Source of the DNA: Lingula anatina
Lineage: Eukaryota > Brachiopoda > Lingulata > Lingulida > Lingulidae
DNA: 64,000 bases
NCBI RefSeq assembly: GCF_001039355.2
Contig: NW_019775757.1
Span: forward strand, 98,226 to 162,225
Reading direction: 5' to 3'
Of the stretch, positions 34,317-47,400 are shown piece by piece. The notes under the pieces are model-generated. The model worked only from the letters and a program-made list of their open reading frames with translations. It was not told the origin of the DNA and did no database searches. Position 1 is the first letter of the stretch; every line of letters begins with the position of its first letter. Made by a program: the position numbers and the translations under genes.

Positions 34317-37300
34317 TTAAATTATTTTTAAGCAAAGGTAACGTTTGAGTATATTTGGCACAGGAAGAAGCTGTATACATGGCCATATGCTTTTGTTCTT
34401 CGACAGACTCTGAATGTGTCTTCTACAAGTCAATCTTGCCAGAGATTTCAGAGAGAAAGGATTCCTGGAAACAGCTGTTAAATATTCCAGGATCTGGTCA
34501 ATAATCTCTCTTCCAACAATATAGGAAATCATCCCGACGTCCACCAGCTTTGTCCAGTCATAGTTGCCCGCAGCCTCGACCAACACCATGACCAGGTCAA
34601 GCTGCCCGCTATTTAATATCCTCAGCAAGGCGTCTCCTTTTTCCATCACGAACCCTGTATCGCACCCATGCTGTAACAGCAGCTGGCAAAATGAGTACCT
34701 CTGCTCCTCCAGGGCTAGATAGAACGGTGACCGAGTGGTGCACAGCTGTAAGTAGTTGGTGGCAGAGAACTTGTACTGGACTTGGTTGTGGTTGAGCTCC
34801 ACGCCACAACCGATCACGAACTCAACCAGCTGTGGGTTGCCTGAGAGTATGGCGTGGTGGAGGGTGCTTTCACCGGAACGACTGCGAGAGTTGATGTCCA
34901 GGCCATACTGGACCAGGAGCTTGAAGATGTCCAGAGAAGATGTGTAGAAGGCTGGCGTGAGTCTGTAGTCGAGTTCAATCTCATTAGGGTTAGCTCCTGC
35001 TTCCAGCAATGCCTGAAAATAATAATAATAATATGTACAATTAGAAAGCATCCCAAGAGGAAAAACCTCCGCCAAGGAAAAAAAAAAAGCAATCACTGAA
35101 AGAGCTAACATGGCTTAGGAGACCATGATTTGGTTGAAATTGTAATCTATTCTTTCATCTGTATCTGCCCATTGTGAAATTTTAATCAACATTTGTGAGG
35201 AGCTTTTTAGATATCCTGTCCTCTAACAAACAGTCAAACAGACACAGCAACATTGATGAAAGCACAATCTCATTTGTTGACAGAGGTAAAGTTGAAGTCA
35301 TAATAACTCTTCGTTTTTGCCAAAAAATGGATTTTCCTGGAGTAAATGGCAATTTTCCCATACTTACCAAACGTCAACGACCCCATTCCTGCATTCAGAG
35401 TTTTTTTCCTAAACGTTTGGTTTTTTTGTTAAAATCTCTTAAGAGATTTTAACTGACGGAGCCCTCTCTGACATTGCATAGTCACGCGATATCGAGCGAT
35501 ATTTTCTGGTGACCTACTTAAAACCGCGGGAAAAGCAGACAACAACAACACTGTAACAATAATGTACGATTCATAAGATATATTTGTCTTATTGCTCAAA
35601 ATGCATTTATATCTACAATGTGTGCAACGTCTGGAGATTGCATCATGCGTTTGGCGCCATATTATTTTGGTCTTGAATGAACGCGAGAATCCGCAAGACA
35701 CCCCAAAGTCATTGGGAACGGATGCCTTGACGACCCGGAAGAAAGGCATCGAAAGCCCTATTGACAAGCACGGATTTTAGTTTTACTACAATAACAGCTG
35801 TTTTAATGGTAAAATGCAATAGAATATATTTTCATGCATTGTTTACAATGTAAATCTTGCAGAATTTTGAATCTCAAAGGAAGAGTTATTATTGCTTTAA
35901 GCAAAAATCTTAAACATTATAACCGACTTCTACCTCAGTACTGGCCACTCCAATGTGCTCTGTTCTGCTTGTGATTTTGGAATTCAAATTTCAATATTAC
36001 TACTTCCTTTCCACTGACAATTGGGTTCTGTAATAATCTCAAATCAACCTTGCTTTTTTTTCAAAATTAACTTTTTCTCACCTGTATGACATCCTTATTG
36101 CTGCCAGCACATGCTGCATGCAAAGGTGTGAAGTTGATATCATTCAAGCCACGGTTCACGTTGCACCCTCCCTGTATTAAAGCCCTCACTATCTCAGCAG
36201 AGCCATGGTTAATTGCTAGCTGCAGGGAGCTAGACCTAGGGAAGTAAATGGTATCTACTGAATAGTATAATAACAATGAGTAAAGAGGATGCAACCTTTT
36301 ACAGCTGACAATTTTTAGTTCATAGATTTTCTACAAGTTTCAAATGTAATTGTTAATTTTGGAAAGGTGAAGGTGGTTACTATACAATAGGTATTAATTT
36401 TACTTTGAATGTAAGTTTAGCACAGGACAGTGATATCATAATCTCCACTTAATAATGGTTCCTTGGAACCCATTAGAATGAAAATTAATCTGTTGCTGCT
36501 TTCAGCATCCTTTGAACTAAAATAACTTTATGCGAACAGCTCACGAAGTAGATAATTCAATTGCACTCACTATGTTTATTCACTGAAGAGCATATAGTTT
36601 CTTCAGAAGGACTCAAACCTTTCACATTTTTTGCTGCCGTTAAAACTGATAGATTCAACCTAAATTTAGCTCTTAGTGAAACTTGTGACATGCCATATAA
36701 TTTTCACTATAGTTTATCAAAATTTGTTCTTGGGCTTAATTTACCCACTATATACATGGCACAATATTTATATCTGTGTAACTTATCTACTTATCAGTCT
36801 TATGTAATTGTCATTAATCCTAATTATCTATGTCATCAAACTGGCTTTAAACAGCCATGTAAACAGCTATGTAACTGTGGTTTTAAGTTTAAACATATCC
36901 TTTCATGTAACATGTTTATAGTATGTTTATGGTAAATTTATAATCACACCAAGGTTTATCTCATTGCTTAGATAGAATATTTTATGAGTAATTTTACTAG
37001 TACGTATGTTCATTATATAAAGATTATTTTTTCATTCACAAATGGCTAGGCAACATAATACCAACAAGAGAAATGGTAATGCACTAATTGTATTGTATCG
37101 TCATTAGTATATCATATTGTACAAGGTCATGACAATCTATGTACCAGTACAGAAATAAATTGAATTGAATTGAATATATCAAATGGTATTTTACCTGACC
37201 AAAAATATAATCTAGTATTTAACACCAACCCTAAACTGTCCACTGCTTCCATATCACACCCAGCCCACACCAACAACTTCACAATTTCTATATTTTCAGT

Positions 37301-38254
37301 TCGTATGGCCTGGGACAATGGGGACATTTTCAGGTTGTAGCCTCTAATCAATCCTGGCTTGTCAAGATCACATCCTTGTTGTATTAGCTGTCTACAAGTT
37401 GTTATGTCCCCCTGGAATGAGAGATAAAAGGAACTTAGTAATACTGTATATTAAAATTTTCACACCTTTTAAAAAATTTTAATACAAACATTAATGTATT
37501 CCATCAGTAAATACAATGTATCAATCTTTCTCCTTATTTGCTGTTTAATGAGAAAAAGGAATGAACACAAGATAGATATCTAAAAATAAAATCAGAAAAA
37601 GGAGCTGACTTCCATTTTCCATTGAAACCAAAATGGAAAAAGTATACACATTTTCCCATTGTCTCACTCCCTCACAGAAGGGATAATGCCCTATATTCTA
37701 ATATATTTTTCCCTCCTGAAATTGGAAAACGGTGAATATTTCTATTTTTAATCACATCTGGAAATATTGTTTTTGCTCTTTGCTGTTAAAATAGAAAATA
37801 GAAGAATAACTAAGTACCTCGTTTTTTTCCAATTTTGTTTTTAAAAGGAAAAAGGAAATCACAGTTAATTTTTCTCGTTTTATTTTGACCATCTGTCAGG
37901 TGAAAAGGAAAAAGGGCCTTTTTTACCATTTTCTGACGAAATGGAAATTTTCTCCCCATTGAATAACTGAGCTCCCATAATATTTGGAGGGCATTAATAA
38001 GTTCCACGTAAAAATTGTTGAAATTAGTAAACAAATTGCCATACTAATTTACTTGAGTGACCGAGACATTGATCAAAGTCACCACACAAATTAATTTATA
38101 AAAGCTATTGAATATCACAGAGTTAGTTAGTTATATGGGGGGATACTACGAAAGTGCTACGAAGGTGCCCAGATTTGCTTACTTCTGTGACAGCTTGAAA
38201 CAAGGGGTTATCGTCTGATGTTGACATCTGTCCTTGCTCCTGTAATCCATGCAT
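34317..38254 (-). CDS. Ankyrin-repeat and SOCS-box (ASB family) protein
   Basis: Four minus-strand exons close in phase to 367 residues: 38183-38254, 37230-37411, 36082-36235 and 34317-35012. The N-terminal helix LFQAVTEGDITTCRQLIQQG begins a run of about five or six ankyrin repeats, with clear consensus in SSLQLAINHGSAEIVRALIQ, FTPLHAACAGSNKDVIQ and STLHHAILSGNPQLVEFVI. The last 48 residues (NPFSLKSLARLTCRRHIQ ... LPVPNILKRYL) form a SOCS box, the elongin B/C and cullin-5 binding motif. The product is thus a likely substrate receptor of a CRL5 ubiquitin ligase. The start is fixed by an in-frame TAG three codons upstream. The donor after exon 2 (GTTGGT) is weaker than the rest but gives the right phase. 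The orthologous ASB number cannot be assigned. Confidence 0.9.
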
Positions 38255-38608
38255 TAAACACTACCTTCTTTTTGTGATAGCTACATTGTCAAAAATAAAA
38301 CTGAAGACAAAGACAGGAAAAATTCCTTCTGCAAGCAAATAACAACAATAAAGTCAAATCTGGGAGAAGTCGGGTAACCACAAGGTTGGCGTATTTCCTT
38401 CCTTCATTAGAAAAGAGCTTAACATGCTTCACGACGTTCCAACTTAATTTTTATACATATAAGTTTACCGTCTAATTATTACAATTTTTAGTAATTCTTT
38501 GACGATAAAAACATTTTGAATTGGTAATTTTTATGGAAGAGTAATGTGAAATCCTAAAAGCACTCCACAAATGCACAGACCCTTTTACTGCGCATCCTAC
38601 TGCGCTGA

Positions 38609-38738
38609 TGACGTCACGATTCTGGAAACTTCCGTAAACAGAAGCTTGTCGGTTGAGAAGGTTCGAGTACGTTCTTGCAGTTTCTAGTTTTCGAAGGCTC
38701 TAGGCAGTGCAAAAATAGACATGCGTAGGATATATAAA
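38609..38738 (+). promoter_or_regulatory. Heat-shock promoter of HSP70
   Basis: A CRE-like palindrome TGACGTCA (38609-38616) is followed by a perfect three-box heat-shock element TTCnnGAAnnTTC at 38620-38632. A second run at 38657-38694 has TTC or GAA-like boxes every 5 bp (GAAGGTTC, GTTC, TTTC, TTCGAA). TATATAAA is at 38731-38738, about 135 bp before the ATG. The ASB gene starts at 38254 in the opposite direction, so the region may serve both genes. Confidence 0.9.
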
Positions 38739-38872
38739 CGGCCGACTTGCTATGAAGAAGTCAGTTATAAATCCAAGCAAAGAAGTAAGCGGAGAAAAGA
38801 CGGTATTGGTTAAGAAACCAATCGACTTTACATTTTCATTAACTCAATATTTAATAGAGATACAGCGACAAC

Positions 38873-40783
38873 ATGCCAGGAAAAGCTCCAGCAATCGGCA
38901 TTGACTTGGGGACAACCTTCTCCTGTGTTGGTGTATACCAGCATGGAAAGGTTGAGATCATCGCCAACGACCAGGGCAACCGAACAACACCGAGCTACGT
39001 TGCCTTCACAGACAGCGAGAGACTGATCGGCGATGCGGCTAAAAATCAAGTTGCCCTCAACCCACAGAATACAGTGTTCGACGCAAAGAGACTGATTGGT
39101 CGTAAATTTGATGATCCAGCGGTGCAGGCAGACAGCAAACACTGGCCTTTCAAGGTTGTCAATGAAGGTGGTAAACCCAAGGTGCAAGTTGAATACAAAG
39201 GTGAGACCAAGAAATGCACTCCTGAAGAAATAAGCTCTATGGTTCTCACTAAGATGAAGGAGACGGCAGAAGCCTACTTGGGTCAGAAGGTCAACGAAGC
39301 TGTCATCACTGTGCCAGCCTACTTTAATGACTCACAAAGACAGGCCACTAAAGATGCTGGTGCCATAGCAGGACTGAAGGTACTTCGTATTATCAACGAG
39401 CCAACAGCTGCTGCCCTTGCTTATGGACTAGACAAAAAGCTACAGGGTGAGAAAAATGTCCTAATTTTTGACCTGGGTGGTGGCACTTTTGATGTTTCAA
39501 TCCTGTCCATTGCTGATGGATCCTTGTTTGAGGTGCGTTCTACAGCTGGTGACACACATCTTGGTGGTGAAGACTTTGACAACAGAATGGTCAATCACTT
39601 CGTACAGGAATTCAAGCGCAAGTACAAAAAAGACATCAGTGGTAACAACAGAGCAATGCGGCGTCTCAGAACAGCATGTGAGAGAGCAAAGAGAACCCTG
39701 TCCAGCAGTTCCCAGGCCAACATAGAAATCGATTCCCTGTATGAAGGTGTCGACTTTTACTCCAGCATCAGCAGGGCCAGATTCGAAGAACTGTGTGCCG
39801 ACCTTTTCCGCGCTACTCTTGTACCAGTTGAAAAGGCTCTCTTGGACGCTAAACTAGACAAGTCACAAATTGCAGAAATTGTCCTGGTGGGCGGGTCTAC
39901 ACGTATACCTAAGATCCAGAAAATGCTGAAAGATTTCATGAATGGCAAAGAACTGAACCAGTCCATTAATCCAGATGAGGCCGTCGCTTATGGCGCGGCA
40001 GTCCAGGCAGCCATATTGACCGGAGTCCAGGATGACACTGTAAAAGATGTGTTGCTCATTGACGTTGTACCTCTGTCACTGGGTATCGAAACAGCTGGTG
40101 GTGTCATGACAAACTTGGTCACCCGCAACACACGTATCCCCACCAAGACATCGCAGATTTTCACCACGTATGCCGACAATCAACCAGGGGTCAGCATCCA
40201 GGTGTTTGAAGGTGAGAGGGCAATGACCAAAGACAATCACAAACTGGGCACATTTGAGCTGAGTGGCATCCCTCCTGCCCCCCGTGGTGTCCCTCAGATT
40301 GAGGTGACATTTGACATAGATGCCAACAGCATCCTGCATGTGACAGCACAAGACAAGAGCACAGGCAAGTCCAACAACATCACCATTACAAATGACAAAG
40401 GCAGACTGTCCAAGGAGGACATTGATCGCATGGTCTCCGAGGCTGAGAAATACAGCAAAGAAGACGAAATGCAGCGTGAAAAGATAGCAGCCAGAAACAA
40501 GTTGGAATCTATGATTTTCAGCTACAGGCAGGCTGCGGAAGATGGAGCCAGCAAGATTTCCTCCGAGGATAAAGATGCCGTGATGAACAAGTGTAATGAT
40601 ACCATGAAGTGGCTGGACGAGAACTCGCTGGCCGAGAAGGATGAATTTGAGTACCAGTTGAAAGAACTGGAGAAAGTGTGTTCGCCCATCATGGCGAAGA
40701 TCCATGGCGCAGGACAGAAAGGAGCGAGGGAGACGCCTATGGGAGGTCCGCAGGGAGGCCCTACTGTAGAGGAGGTGGACTAA
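38873..40783 (+). CDS. HSP70: Heat-shock protein 70, cytosolic
   Basis: Intronless, 636 residues. The ATP-dependent chaperone is complete. It has the nucleotide-binding domain with [11 protein letters not shown] (about 9-19), [14 protein letters not shown] and [17 protein letters not shown], the substrate-binding domain with [20 protein letters not shown], the lid, and the C-terminal EEVD that binds TPR co-chaperones and marks a cytosolic or nuclear form. The GGMP repeats of constitutive HSC70 are missing; the tail is short and Gly-rich. Lack of introns, the heat-shock elements and a TATA box all point to a stress-inducible copy. The ATG is the first after the TATA box in good context (ACAACATGCC). 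A poly(A) signal lies 0.5 kb downstream. Confidence 0.97.
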   Translation: MPGKAPAIGIDLGTTFSCVGVYQHGKVEIIANDQGNRTTPSYVAFTDSERLIGDAAKNQVALNPQNTVFDAKRLIGRKFDDPAVQADSKHWPFKVVNEGGKPKVQVEYKGETKKCTPEEISSMVLTKMKETAEAYLGQKVNEAVITVPAYFNDSQRQATKDAGAIAGLKVLRIINEPTAAALAYGLDKKLQGEKNVLIFDLGGGTFDVSILSIADGSLFEVRSTAGDTHLGGEDFDNRMVNHFVQEFKRKYKKDISGNNRAMRRLRTACERAKRTLSSSSQANIEIDSLYEGVDFYSSISRARFEELCADLFRATLVPVEKALLDAKLDKSQIAEIVLVGGSTRIPKIQKMLKDFMNGKELNQSINPDEAVAYGAAVQAAILTGVQDDTVKDVLLIDVVPLSLGIETAGGVMTNLVTRNTRIPTKTSQIFTTYADNQPGVSIQVFEGERAMTKDNHKLGTFELSGIPPAPRGVPQIEVTFDIDANSILHVTAQDKSTGKSNNITITNDKGRLSKEDIDRMVSEAEKYSKEDEMQREKIAARNKLESMIFSYRQAAEDGASKISSEDKDAVMNKCNDTMKWLDENSLAEKDEFEYQLKELEKVCSPIMAKIHGAGQKGARETPMGGPQGGPTVEEVD

Positions 40784-41298
40784 TCTGAGGAGAAAAAACT
40801 GAAAATAATGCTCAATATAAGTTTGTGTTCAGTAGACTATACAATGTAAAATGCAACTTAAAGTAACTGAAAAAAAAAGAAAGTAAAACTGATAAAAGAA
40901 TTGATTTAATGTGTAAAATTAAAAGACGGTTATTCTATTAATTATTGAAGTATAAAAAAGGTCAACATACTAGAACTGTGAAATCTTGACCATTTTTGAC
41001 AAATGCACTTTATTTTGTTTGTTGAAGAAAGTAGAAATGAAGTAGAATTTTGAACAAGTTGTTGTCTTAAAGAAATTTATCAAGCACCAAAAATTAATTT
41101 GGAAGTTGTATTTATTTTATGCTCCAATGATTCATGCATTAAAGACTGTTCAATTTAAGACATTAAAGACAGATGTAACTAAATTGTAAAAAGTTCATTT
41201 GTAAATACTTCATGTTATTATATCTCATTTGTTTTATAAAGAATCATGATCAGCAAATTTTTAGAAAAGAATGTGCAATGTATTTGTCTATAAATTTG

Positions 41299-41304
41299 AA
41301 TAAA
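41299..41304 (+). terminator. Poly(A) signal of HSP70
   Basis: AATAAA after an AT-rich 3' UTR of about 515 bp. Confidence 0.6.
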
Positions 41305-41378
41305 ATATTCAAAACTGAAGAAAAACGTTTTTATGTACAAACACAGATGTGTCTGTACATATAGCCATCATCTGCGTC

Positions 41379-41417
41379 TGTCGTCGCCGTCGCCGTCGCC
41401 GTCGTCGCCGTCGCCGT
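41379..41417. repeat. (GTCGCC)n minisatellite
   Basis: About six imperfect GTCGCC/GTC units, GC-rich in an AT-rich setting, just past the HSP70 3' end. Confidence 0.85.
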
Positions 41418-42685
41418 GCACTTTTACCGATAACACGATAAGTGGAAAACTATTTTTTCTTTTGGCTTGAAACTTACAGAACTGATGAATATTCATAATA
41501 CGCAGGTCAAGTTCGAAAATCAGCATGATCGGGTCACTTATAGAGAATTTATGCTGTTTTTTCACTTTTTTCAGCAGATATGCAGCANTTTCCTGCGTTT
41601 TTATTTTCTGGTTTTTGTCTGTACATTTGACAGCTTTGCTGCCTTGTTTTTTATTTGAATATATTCTTGAATAATAAGGATGAATAAAATAATCTGCATT
41701 GAAAGATGTTTGCTTTTACTGCCTCAAGGATGTTTGATGTAACTGATTACTCATTTAACAGAAGAATATGTGATCATTGGCCAATTCGGAGTTTTGTTCG
41801 GAGGGTGGGTGGAGGGTGTTCTCCCAGCAAAATAAAAATAAAATGAGGACAGCTAAATAAATGTATAGAAAATAATTTAATCCTCTTCATCTTGTTACAT
41901 TTCGCAAACTGAGGATATATTAAGTCAGCTTTTATTATGACTTATTATTTTGGTATTACAATTTTTTTTTGAGGGGGGGGGGGGTGACGTTAGAAGCTCA
42001 CGAAAGGGCACTTGCCCACGCTTCCAATCCCTCATGTGGGAATTCAAATAAAACCAGGCCCGTAGTGTGGAATCTAGTAGAGAACCGCTCTGAATTAAAA
42101 ATTTATCTAGGTCGACTATAAGAATTTTCTTCGATTTTTTAATCTGCTGGTCACTGGGCTGTATATTAATCAATACAATAATCTTTTTCCTTTTAAGCAT
42201 ACGCATTCAGAAGTAGTTTTTAATCAGTTTCTAAATTTTGAACAGTGGACGCCATCTCGACATCAAGAGCTGTCACTCAAATAACCTATTATTTTAAGGT
42301 CTAAATAGTGGCAAAATTCACATTTGCGTAATGTTGTGCTTAGGACTGATTGTGGAATGAAAGTGGGTCTACCAGTATCTTTACGGTGTACATCTTCCCT
42401 AACCGAATCACACAATCAATGATCAATTTGGACGGTGTTAATTCGTGTCGAGAGGAGCAGAAAGGGAGGAGATCACGAGATCACACTAAAACACGTGCAA
42501 CCCCCCCCCCCCACACTTTTCATAGTATTTAACCCTTAATCTTCTAAATAAACATTTCCATCAACACTCTCATACCGGTGATTTAGCACAGTCACTGAGA
42601 TGTATTAATCTTTCTACGTCTGTGTCAGATCTGCCAGTGCTAAAAAATTAATTCTCATTACGTGGTGTTACGTGGCACTCTCAAA
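41418..42685. other. Spacer before the microseminoprotein cluster
   Basis: No gene seen. A single n lies at 41587 without an obvious flanking duplication. From about 42090 the sequence is the left part of the duplicated unit that recurs from 45227. Confidence 0.5.
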
Positions 42686-44274
42686 ATGGGTCTTCTCTCT
42701 CAGCTTGTTGCTGTCTTTCTCGTAGCGCGTGGGATTAACGGTTATTGTTTGCCGAAGCCTGGGGCACACAGGGAAAATGTTTCTGGTAAGTTAAGGCGTG
42801 TATAAAGCAGGTCTGCAAGGGGGGGGGGGAGGGGGTCGCAGTATCTCAGAAGTAGAACCTCTCTTTGAAATTGCTGACTTACAGGCCAGTGCAGTCAAAT
42901 TCCCTCGGTGCTACCAATAGTCCACAAACTCTGCGGACAGTTACACATCAAAACTAAACCCAGTATTGACTGTACTCCCAATTTGTCTGTTGACTTGTTC
43001 CGCGAACTCGGTGTGTTCAAGACGCAGGGGGTTACATTTTCTGCCTGGGACAGGTCGTGCTGAGCCCAGTCGATAAAACCCCAAAAACTCATTACTGTTA
43101 ACGCGTTATTGTATTTTGAATCCTGTAAAAGTAAACAGTGCAATGTTATGTATTATATATGCCTTATTCATACTTTCTATACCAGACTGAGCTGGTGAAA
43201 ATGTACAGAAAATTAATAAAGAATTGTAACAAAAGTAACGATAATCATAATAAAATAAATAGATGAATAGCGCCAAAATTATGTATCTAGAAGTGTACCA
43301 TTATTATACATACATGTTCAGTATTTTATAATCATGTTATGTCACCCCTCTATCTACGTCTGTCAAAATATAATATATAAGTCTTAGACAGATTATTAGG
43401 TCCTTGAATAATTTTATTAAATGCTGGGGTCCTGCTTGGTCAAAAGTGACGTCACTAACTTTCCTTACGTTAATTGTTACTTAGATTTACACTTTAACTC
43501 AAACTAACACGTAGTCTTATTGAGTTACTGGTAGATGATGACGCAGTAAAAAGTTTTCGTCTGTAATTTCAGTCGAACCAGACGGTTCTGTGAAAGTTAC
43601 CAACTATTGCGAGTACAGGGGGGTGATTCTATCCCTCGGAAACACTACAAAGTTCCCGGATGAGTGCATCAGGTGCACTTGTCATGACATGGGACTCAGC
43701 TGCTGTGTGTGAGTGACGTCACTTTGATTTGCGGCGCCACTTATGACGTCACCATCATTTCAACACGTAAAATTAGTTTTTTTTTGTCTTATATCCCCTG
43801 GTTTCTCCGATTGGTCTGTTATAATATTAAGCCAACTTAGTAACTGATTCTTAGTTTTATTAAATTCACTCAAATATTTTATCGTGTCTAATTATATACC
43901 TATATGGACTAGTAGGTGTACTTGTGGTTCGCAGGTTTGGAATTGTAACAATATCCTATAAAAATGACACTTAATTCATTATGTCTCATGCAGGGGTAAT
44001 TTTCTCCATCCACAATAATTGACACAGACGTTTAAAATAGTTCATCTATTTAAAATACACTTCTTAACACAGCCAAAAAGCAACAAGAAGGACTCGTGAT
44101 CATTCTCCGATTTCTCAATTAATCGGTATTTCCAGGTACGGCACCAGAGCGGGATCCGGAGTAATTTCTGTGCAGGGCTGCAAGCTGATAAATGGACCGA
44201 ACTGTTCTTCTCTGTTGGTCAAGGAAAGTGACCCTACCAAAGATTGCTTCACCGGACAGTCCATTGAAGGATAA
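42686..44274 (+). CDS. Beta-microseminoprotein-like secreted protein, copy 1
   Basis: Three exons (42686-42785, 43573-43708, 44136-44274) close in phase to 124 residues. MGLLSQLVAVFLVARGINGY is a signal peptide. The remainder has ten cysteines in the PSP94/MSMB order, with the core CIRCTCHDMGLSCC and then single Cys in VQGCKL, PNCSS and KDCF. The VKESDPTKDC end resembles the family's VVEKKDP-x-x-x-C motif. MSMB-type proteins are small disulfide-rich secreted proteins; their function in invertebrates is unclear. At the exon 2 donor this copy has TGT GT|GTGAGT where copies 2 and 3 have TGT GG|GTGAGT, changing Gly to Val after the Cys pair. Confidence 0.88.
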
Positions 44275-45148
44275 TGATATACTAAATATAGTTGCGGATT
44301 ATACTGATACATTATCAACATCTTTAATGGTTTTTCTTCTTTTATCGCAGACATGGTGTCTTTAATCACCATTTCAAAGACAGCTTTGTTTCAACTTGGA
44401 AAACTTTCTTTTCGTTTCTCCAACATACCGGAGCGAATTATAATTGTCGTTTTTGCCAAATTAAATCTGTTAAGGAAATAATTAACGATATTCGCAAAAT
44501 CATATAACGACCTGATTTTATACTAATAAATACTAAAATGCTATTGTAGGTCGATCTGTCTCTCATTCTTCGAGTTCATTTCCATATAATTCTGTCAGCT
44601 TATATATTTATTTGTTTATTGTTGTCTATTTTCCAAGAATGATGTACTAGTGATGTGCACTGGCCAAGCTGTCGTCTCAGCAGTACGAATACTGACACCC
44701 CATCACACCGACCCCAATAACAAATCCAAGTACGTTGTATTTCTCGGGTTTCTAGCCCCTTTAAAAAACCATTTAAAAAAAATACGTTCATTAATTTCAA
44801 TACAAAATGACGCCAATGGAACATTTTTTTTCTCATTTAGGACCCCTCCCCCTTATTGATATTCCGGTTTTGCCAACCATTTGCTGACAGGATGAATCCG
44901 TAGTGCTGTAAAAATAAAGCACGGGTAATGCAGCTTATAAAAACTTCATTTCCTTTCTGACCTAAATGCTGTAACCAACCTATTGAAACACGGGAAATAA
45001 ACATTAAATCGCATTAAATATTTTAACCATGTATACGTGCGGTTAATTGGAGACTAATGAAATACCCCCCCCCCTCCACTCCCCACCGTATAACTTTCAC
45101 GACTCGTTACAGTTAAACATCATAGTGTAATTTACTTTATAAAATTCA

Positions 45149-45226
45149 CTCTATGGTTCTCACTAAGATGAAAGAGACAGCAGATGCCTACTTGGGTCAG
45201 AAGATCAACGAAGCTGTCATCACTGT
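45149..45226 (+). pseudogene. HSP70 coding fragment (78 bp)
   Basis: Matches HSP70 codons at 39235-39312 with four differences (two silent, two conservative) and ends sharply on both sides. It lies exactly at the left boundary of the second microseminoprotein unit. It is too short to be a gene. Confidence 0.92.
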
Positions 45227-45534
45227 AACAAATCTTTATCTAGGTTCTATGCAATTCCTAAGTTTGGTCTACTATAAGAATTTTCTTAGATTTTTTTAAT
45301 CTGCTGGTTACTTGCCTGTATATAAATCAATACAATAATCTTTTCCCTATTAAGCATACACATTCAGAAGTAGTTTAAAATCAGTTTCTGAATTTTAAAC
45401 GGTAGTCGCCATCTCGACATCAAGAGCTGTACATGTCACTCAAATAACCTATTATTTTAAGGTCTAAATAGTGGCAAATTCACATTTGCGTAATGTTGTG
45501 CTTAGGACTGATTGTGGAATGACAATACCAGTAT

Positions 45535-45752
45535 GGGTGCATTCACATAGACTTAAGATCGATCTATCCCCGTGGGGAGTCTCACTAGATTACTGTCAGA
45601 TAATCCGGCTTAAATGTCCGTCCCGCCTACTACAAGCTGTAAGGGGGTAATCAACTTTCGAGCCCGCTCGGCTGACAGCTATTTAGCGTGAACCCCCAGG
45701 GAGTTAGGTCGATCTAGTTGGATCGATCTAACCTCTGGAAATGGGGTCTATG
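45535..45752. mobile_element. Foldback MITE, family 1, copy 4
   Basis: About 218 bp, with AAGATCGATCTATCCCCG on the left and ACCTCTGGAAATGGGGTCTA on the right. It is inserted within the second microseminoprotein unit and absent from the first. Confidence 0.85.
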
Positions 45753-46037
45753 TTTACTGTCTACATCTTCCCTAACCGCATCACACAAACATGATCATTT
45801 TGCACGGTGTTAATCCGTGTCGTGAGGAGCAGATAAGGAAGAGATCATACTGAAACACGTGCACAAAACCCACTTCACATAATATTAACCTTAAATCTTC
45901 TAAGTAAACAATTCCAGCAACGTTCTCATGATTAAGCACAGTGACTGAGATGCATTTATCTTTCCTGGTCTGTGTCAGATCTGCTAGTGTTAAATTGTTA
46001 ATACTCAGTACGTAGTGTTACGTGGCACTCTGTCAAA

Positions 46038-46588
46038 ATGGGTCTTCTCTTCCAGCTTGTTGCTGTCCTGCTCGTAGCACGTGGAATTAGCGGTTATTGT
46101 TTTGCGAAGTCTGAGACACACAGAGAAAATGCTTTTGGTAAGTTAAATAAGGCGTTTATAAAGCAGGTCTGCAAGCGGGGAAGGGGGTCAAACCATTTGA
46201 GAAGTAGAACCTCCTCTTTGAAACTGCTGGTTTACAGGCCAGTGCAGTCAAATTTCCACGGTGCGACCAATTTCTTTGGACAGTTATACATGTTTATCAA
46301 ACTAAATCCGGCATATAGACTGTACTCGCAACTTGTCTGTTGGCTTGTTCCTTGAACTCGGTGTGAGAACGCAGGGGGTTACATTTTCTGCCTGGGATGG
46401 GTCTGTGGCGCGCTGGGTCGACAAAACCCCGTAAACTTGCTGTTAACGCGCTTTATATTGTTTTGAATCCTGAAAAAGTAGTTATAAACAGTGCGATGTT
46501 ATGTCACCTCCTCTATCTACGTCTGTCAAAATGTCAGTCTTAGACAGATTATTAGGTCCTTGAATTAAATGATGGGGTCCTGCTTAGT

Positions 46589-46620
<32 letters not shown>

Positions 46621-47400
46621 GTTACTTAGATTTACACTTTAACCCAAACTTACACATTGTCTTATTGAGTTACTGGTAGATGATAAGGCAGTAAAATTAA
46701 GTTTCCACCTGAATTTCAGTCGAACCAGACGGTTCCGTGAAGGTTACCAACTATTGCGAATACAAGGCGAAGATTCTGTTTCCTGGAGACACTGCTAGGT
46801 TCCCGGATGAGTGCATCAGCTGCACCTGTGAAGACTGGGGACTCAGCTGCTGTGGGTGAGTGACGTCACTTGCGGCGCCCCTTATGACGTTACCAACATT
46901 TCAATATTTAAAAGTTCTATCTTTGTCTAATATCTTCTGTTTTTTTCTGTTAGTCTGTTCTAAATTTTAGTCAATTTAAGTATAACTGATTCCCAATCTA
47001 ATTAAATTCACCCAGATATTATATTTTTATATACCATGCCAGTATAGGTGTACATGTGGCTCGCAGGTTTGGACAATTGTAACATATTCCTATAAAACTG
47101 ATACTTCAATATCTTATGCAAGATTAATTTACTCCATTCAAACTAATTGACACAGACTTAAGATATATAGATTGTCTTTTTAAAAATACTTCTCAACACA
47201 TCCAGAAGGCACCAACAAGAAGAACTCGTGATCATTCTTTGATTTCTCAATTAATTGTTATTTTCAGGTACGGCTCCAGCGCGGGAGTAATTTCTGTGCA
47301 GGGTTGCAAGCAGATAAAGGGACCCAACTGTTCTTATTTGCTGGTCAAGGAAAGTGACCCTACCAAAGATTGCTTCACCGGACAGTCCATTGTGGGATAA
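46038..47400 (+). CDS. Beta-microseminoprotein-like secreted protein, copy 2
   Basis: Three exons (46038-46137, 46720-46855, 47268-47400) close in phase to 122 residues. A signal peptide (MGLLFQLVAVLLVARGISGY) precedes a ten-cysteine domain with CISCTCEDWGLSCC, GCKQIKGPNC and KDCF. It is two residues shorter than copy 1 because exon 3 lacks part of the TRAGSG loop. AATAAA at 47440-47445 follows the stop by 40 bp. A long A-run lies in intron 1 at about 46591-46619. Confidence 0.9.

Larger units (their letters stand above)
42090..47400. repeat. Tandem segmental duplication carrying the microseminoprotein genes
   Basis: 42090-44560 recurs, diverged, as 45227-47400. Shared landmarks are TATAAGAATTTTCTT, AATCAATACAATAATCTTTT, CGCCATCTCGACATCAAGAG, the exon 1 region and the two downstream exons. 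The second unit has gained a family 1 MITE upstream of exon 1 and is preceded by an HSP70 fragment. Confidence 0.85.

Noticed and set aside
36561-36935. 124-residue plus-strand open frame in an ASB intron
   Set aside because: AT-rich composition, no recognisable domain, no promoter and no conservation signal. It is most likely chance.
40076-40705. 209-residue open frame antisense to HSP70, and others such as 38828-39187
   Set aside because: Long antisense frames are a known by-product of HSP70 codon bias. There is no independent start context, splice signal or family similarity.
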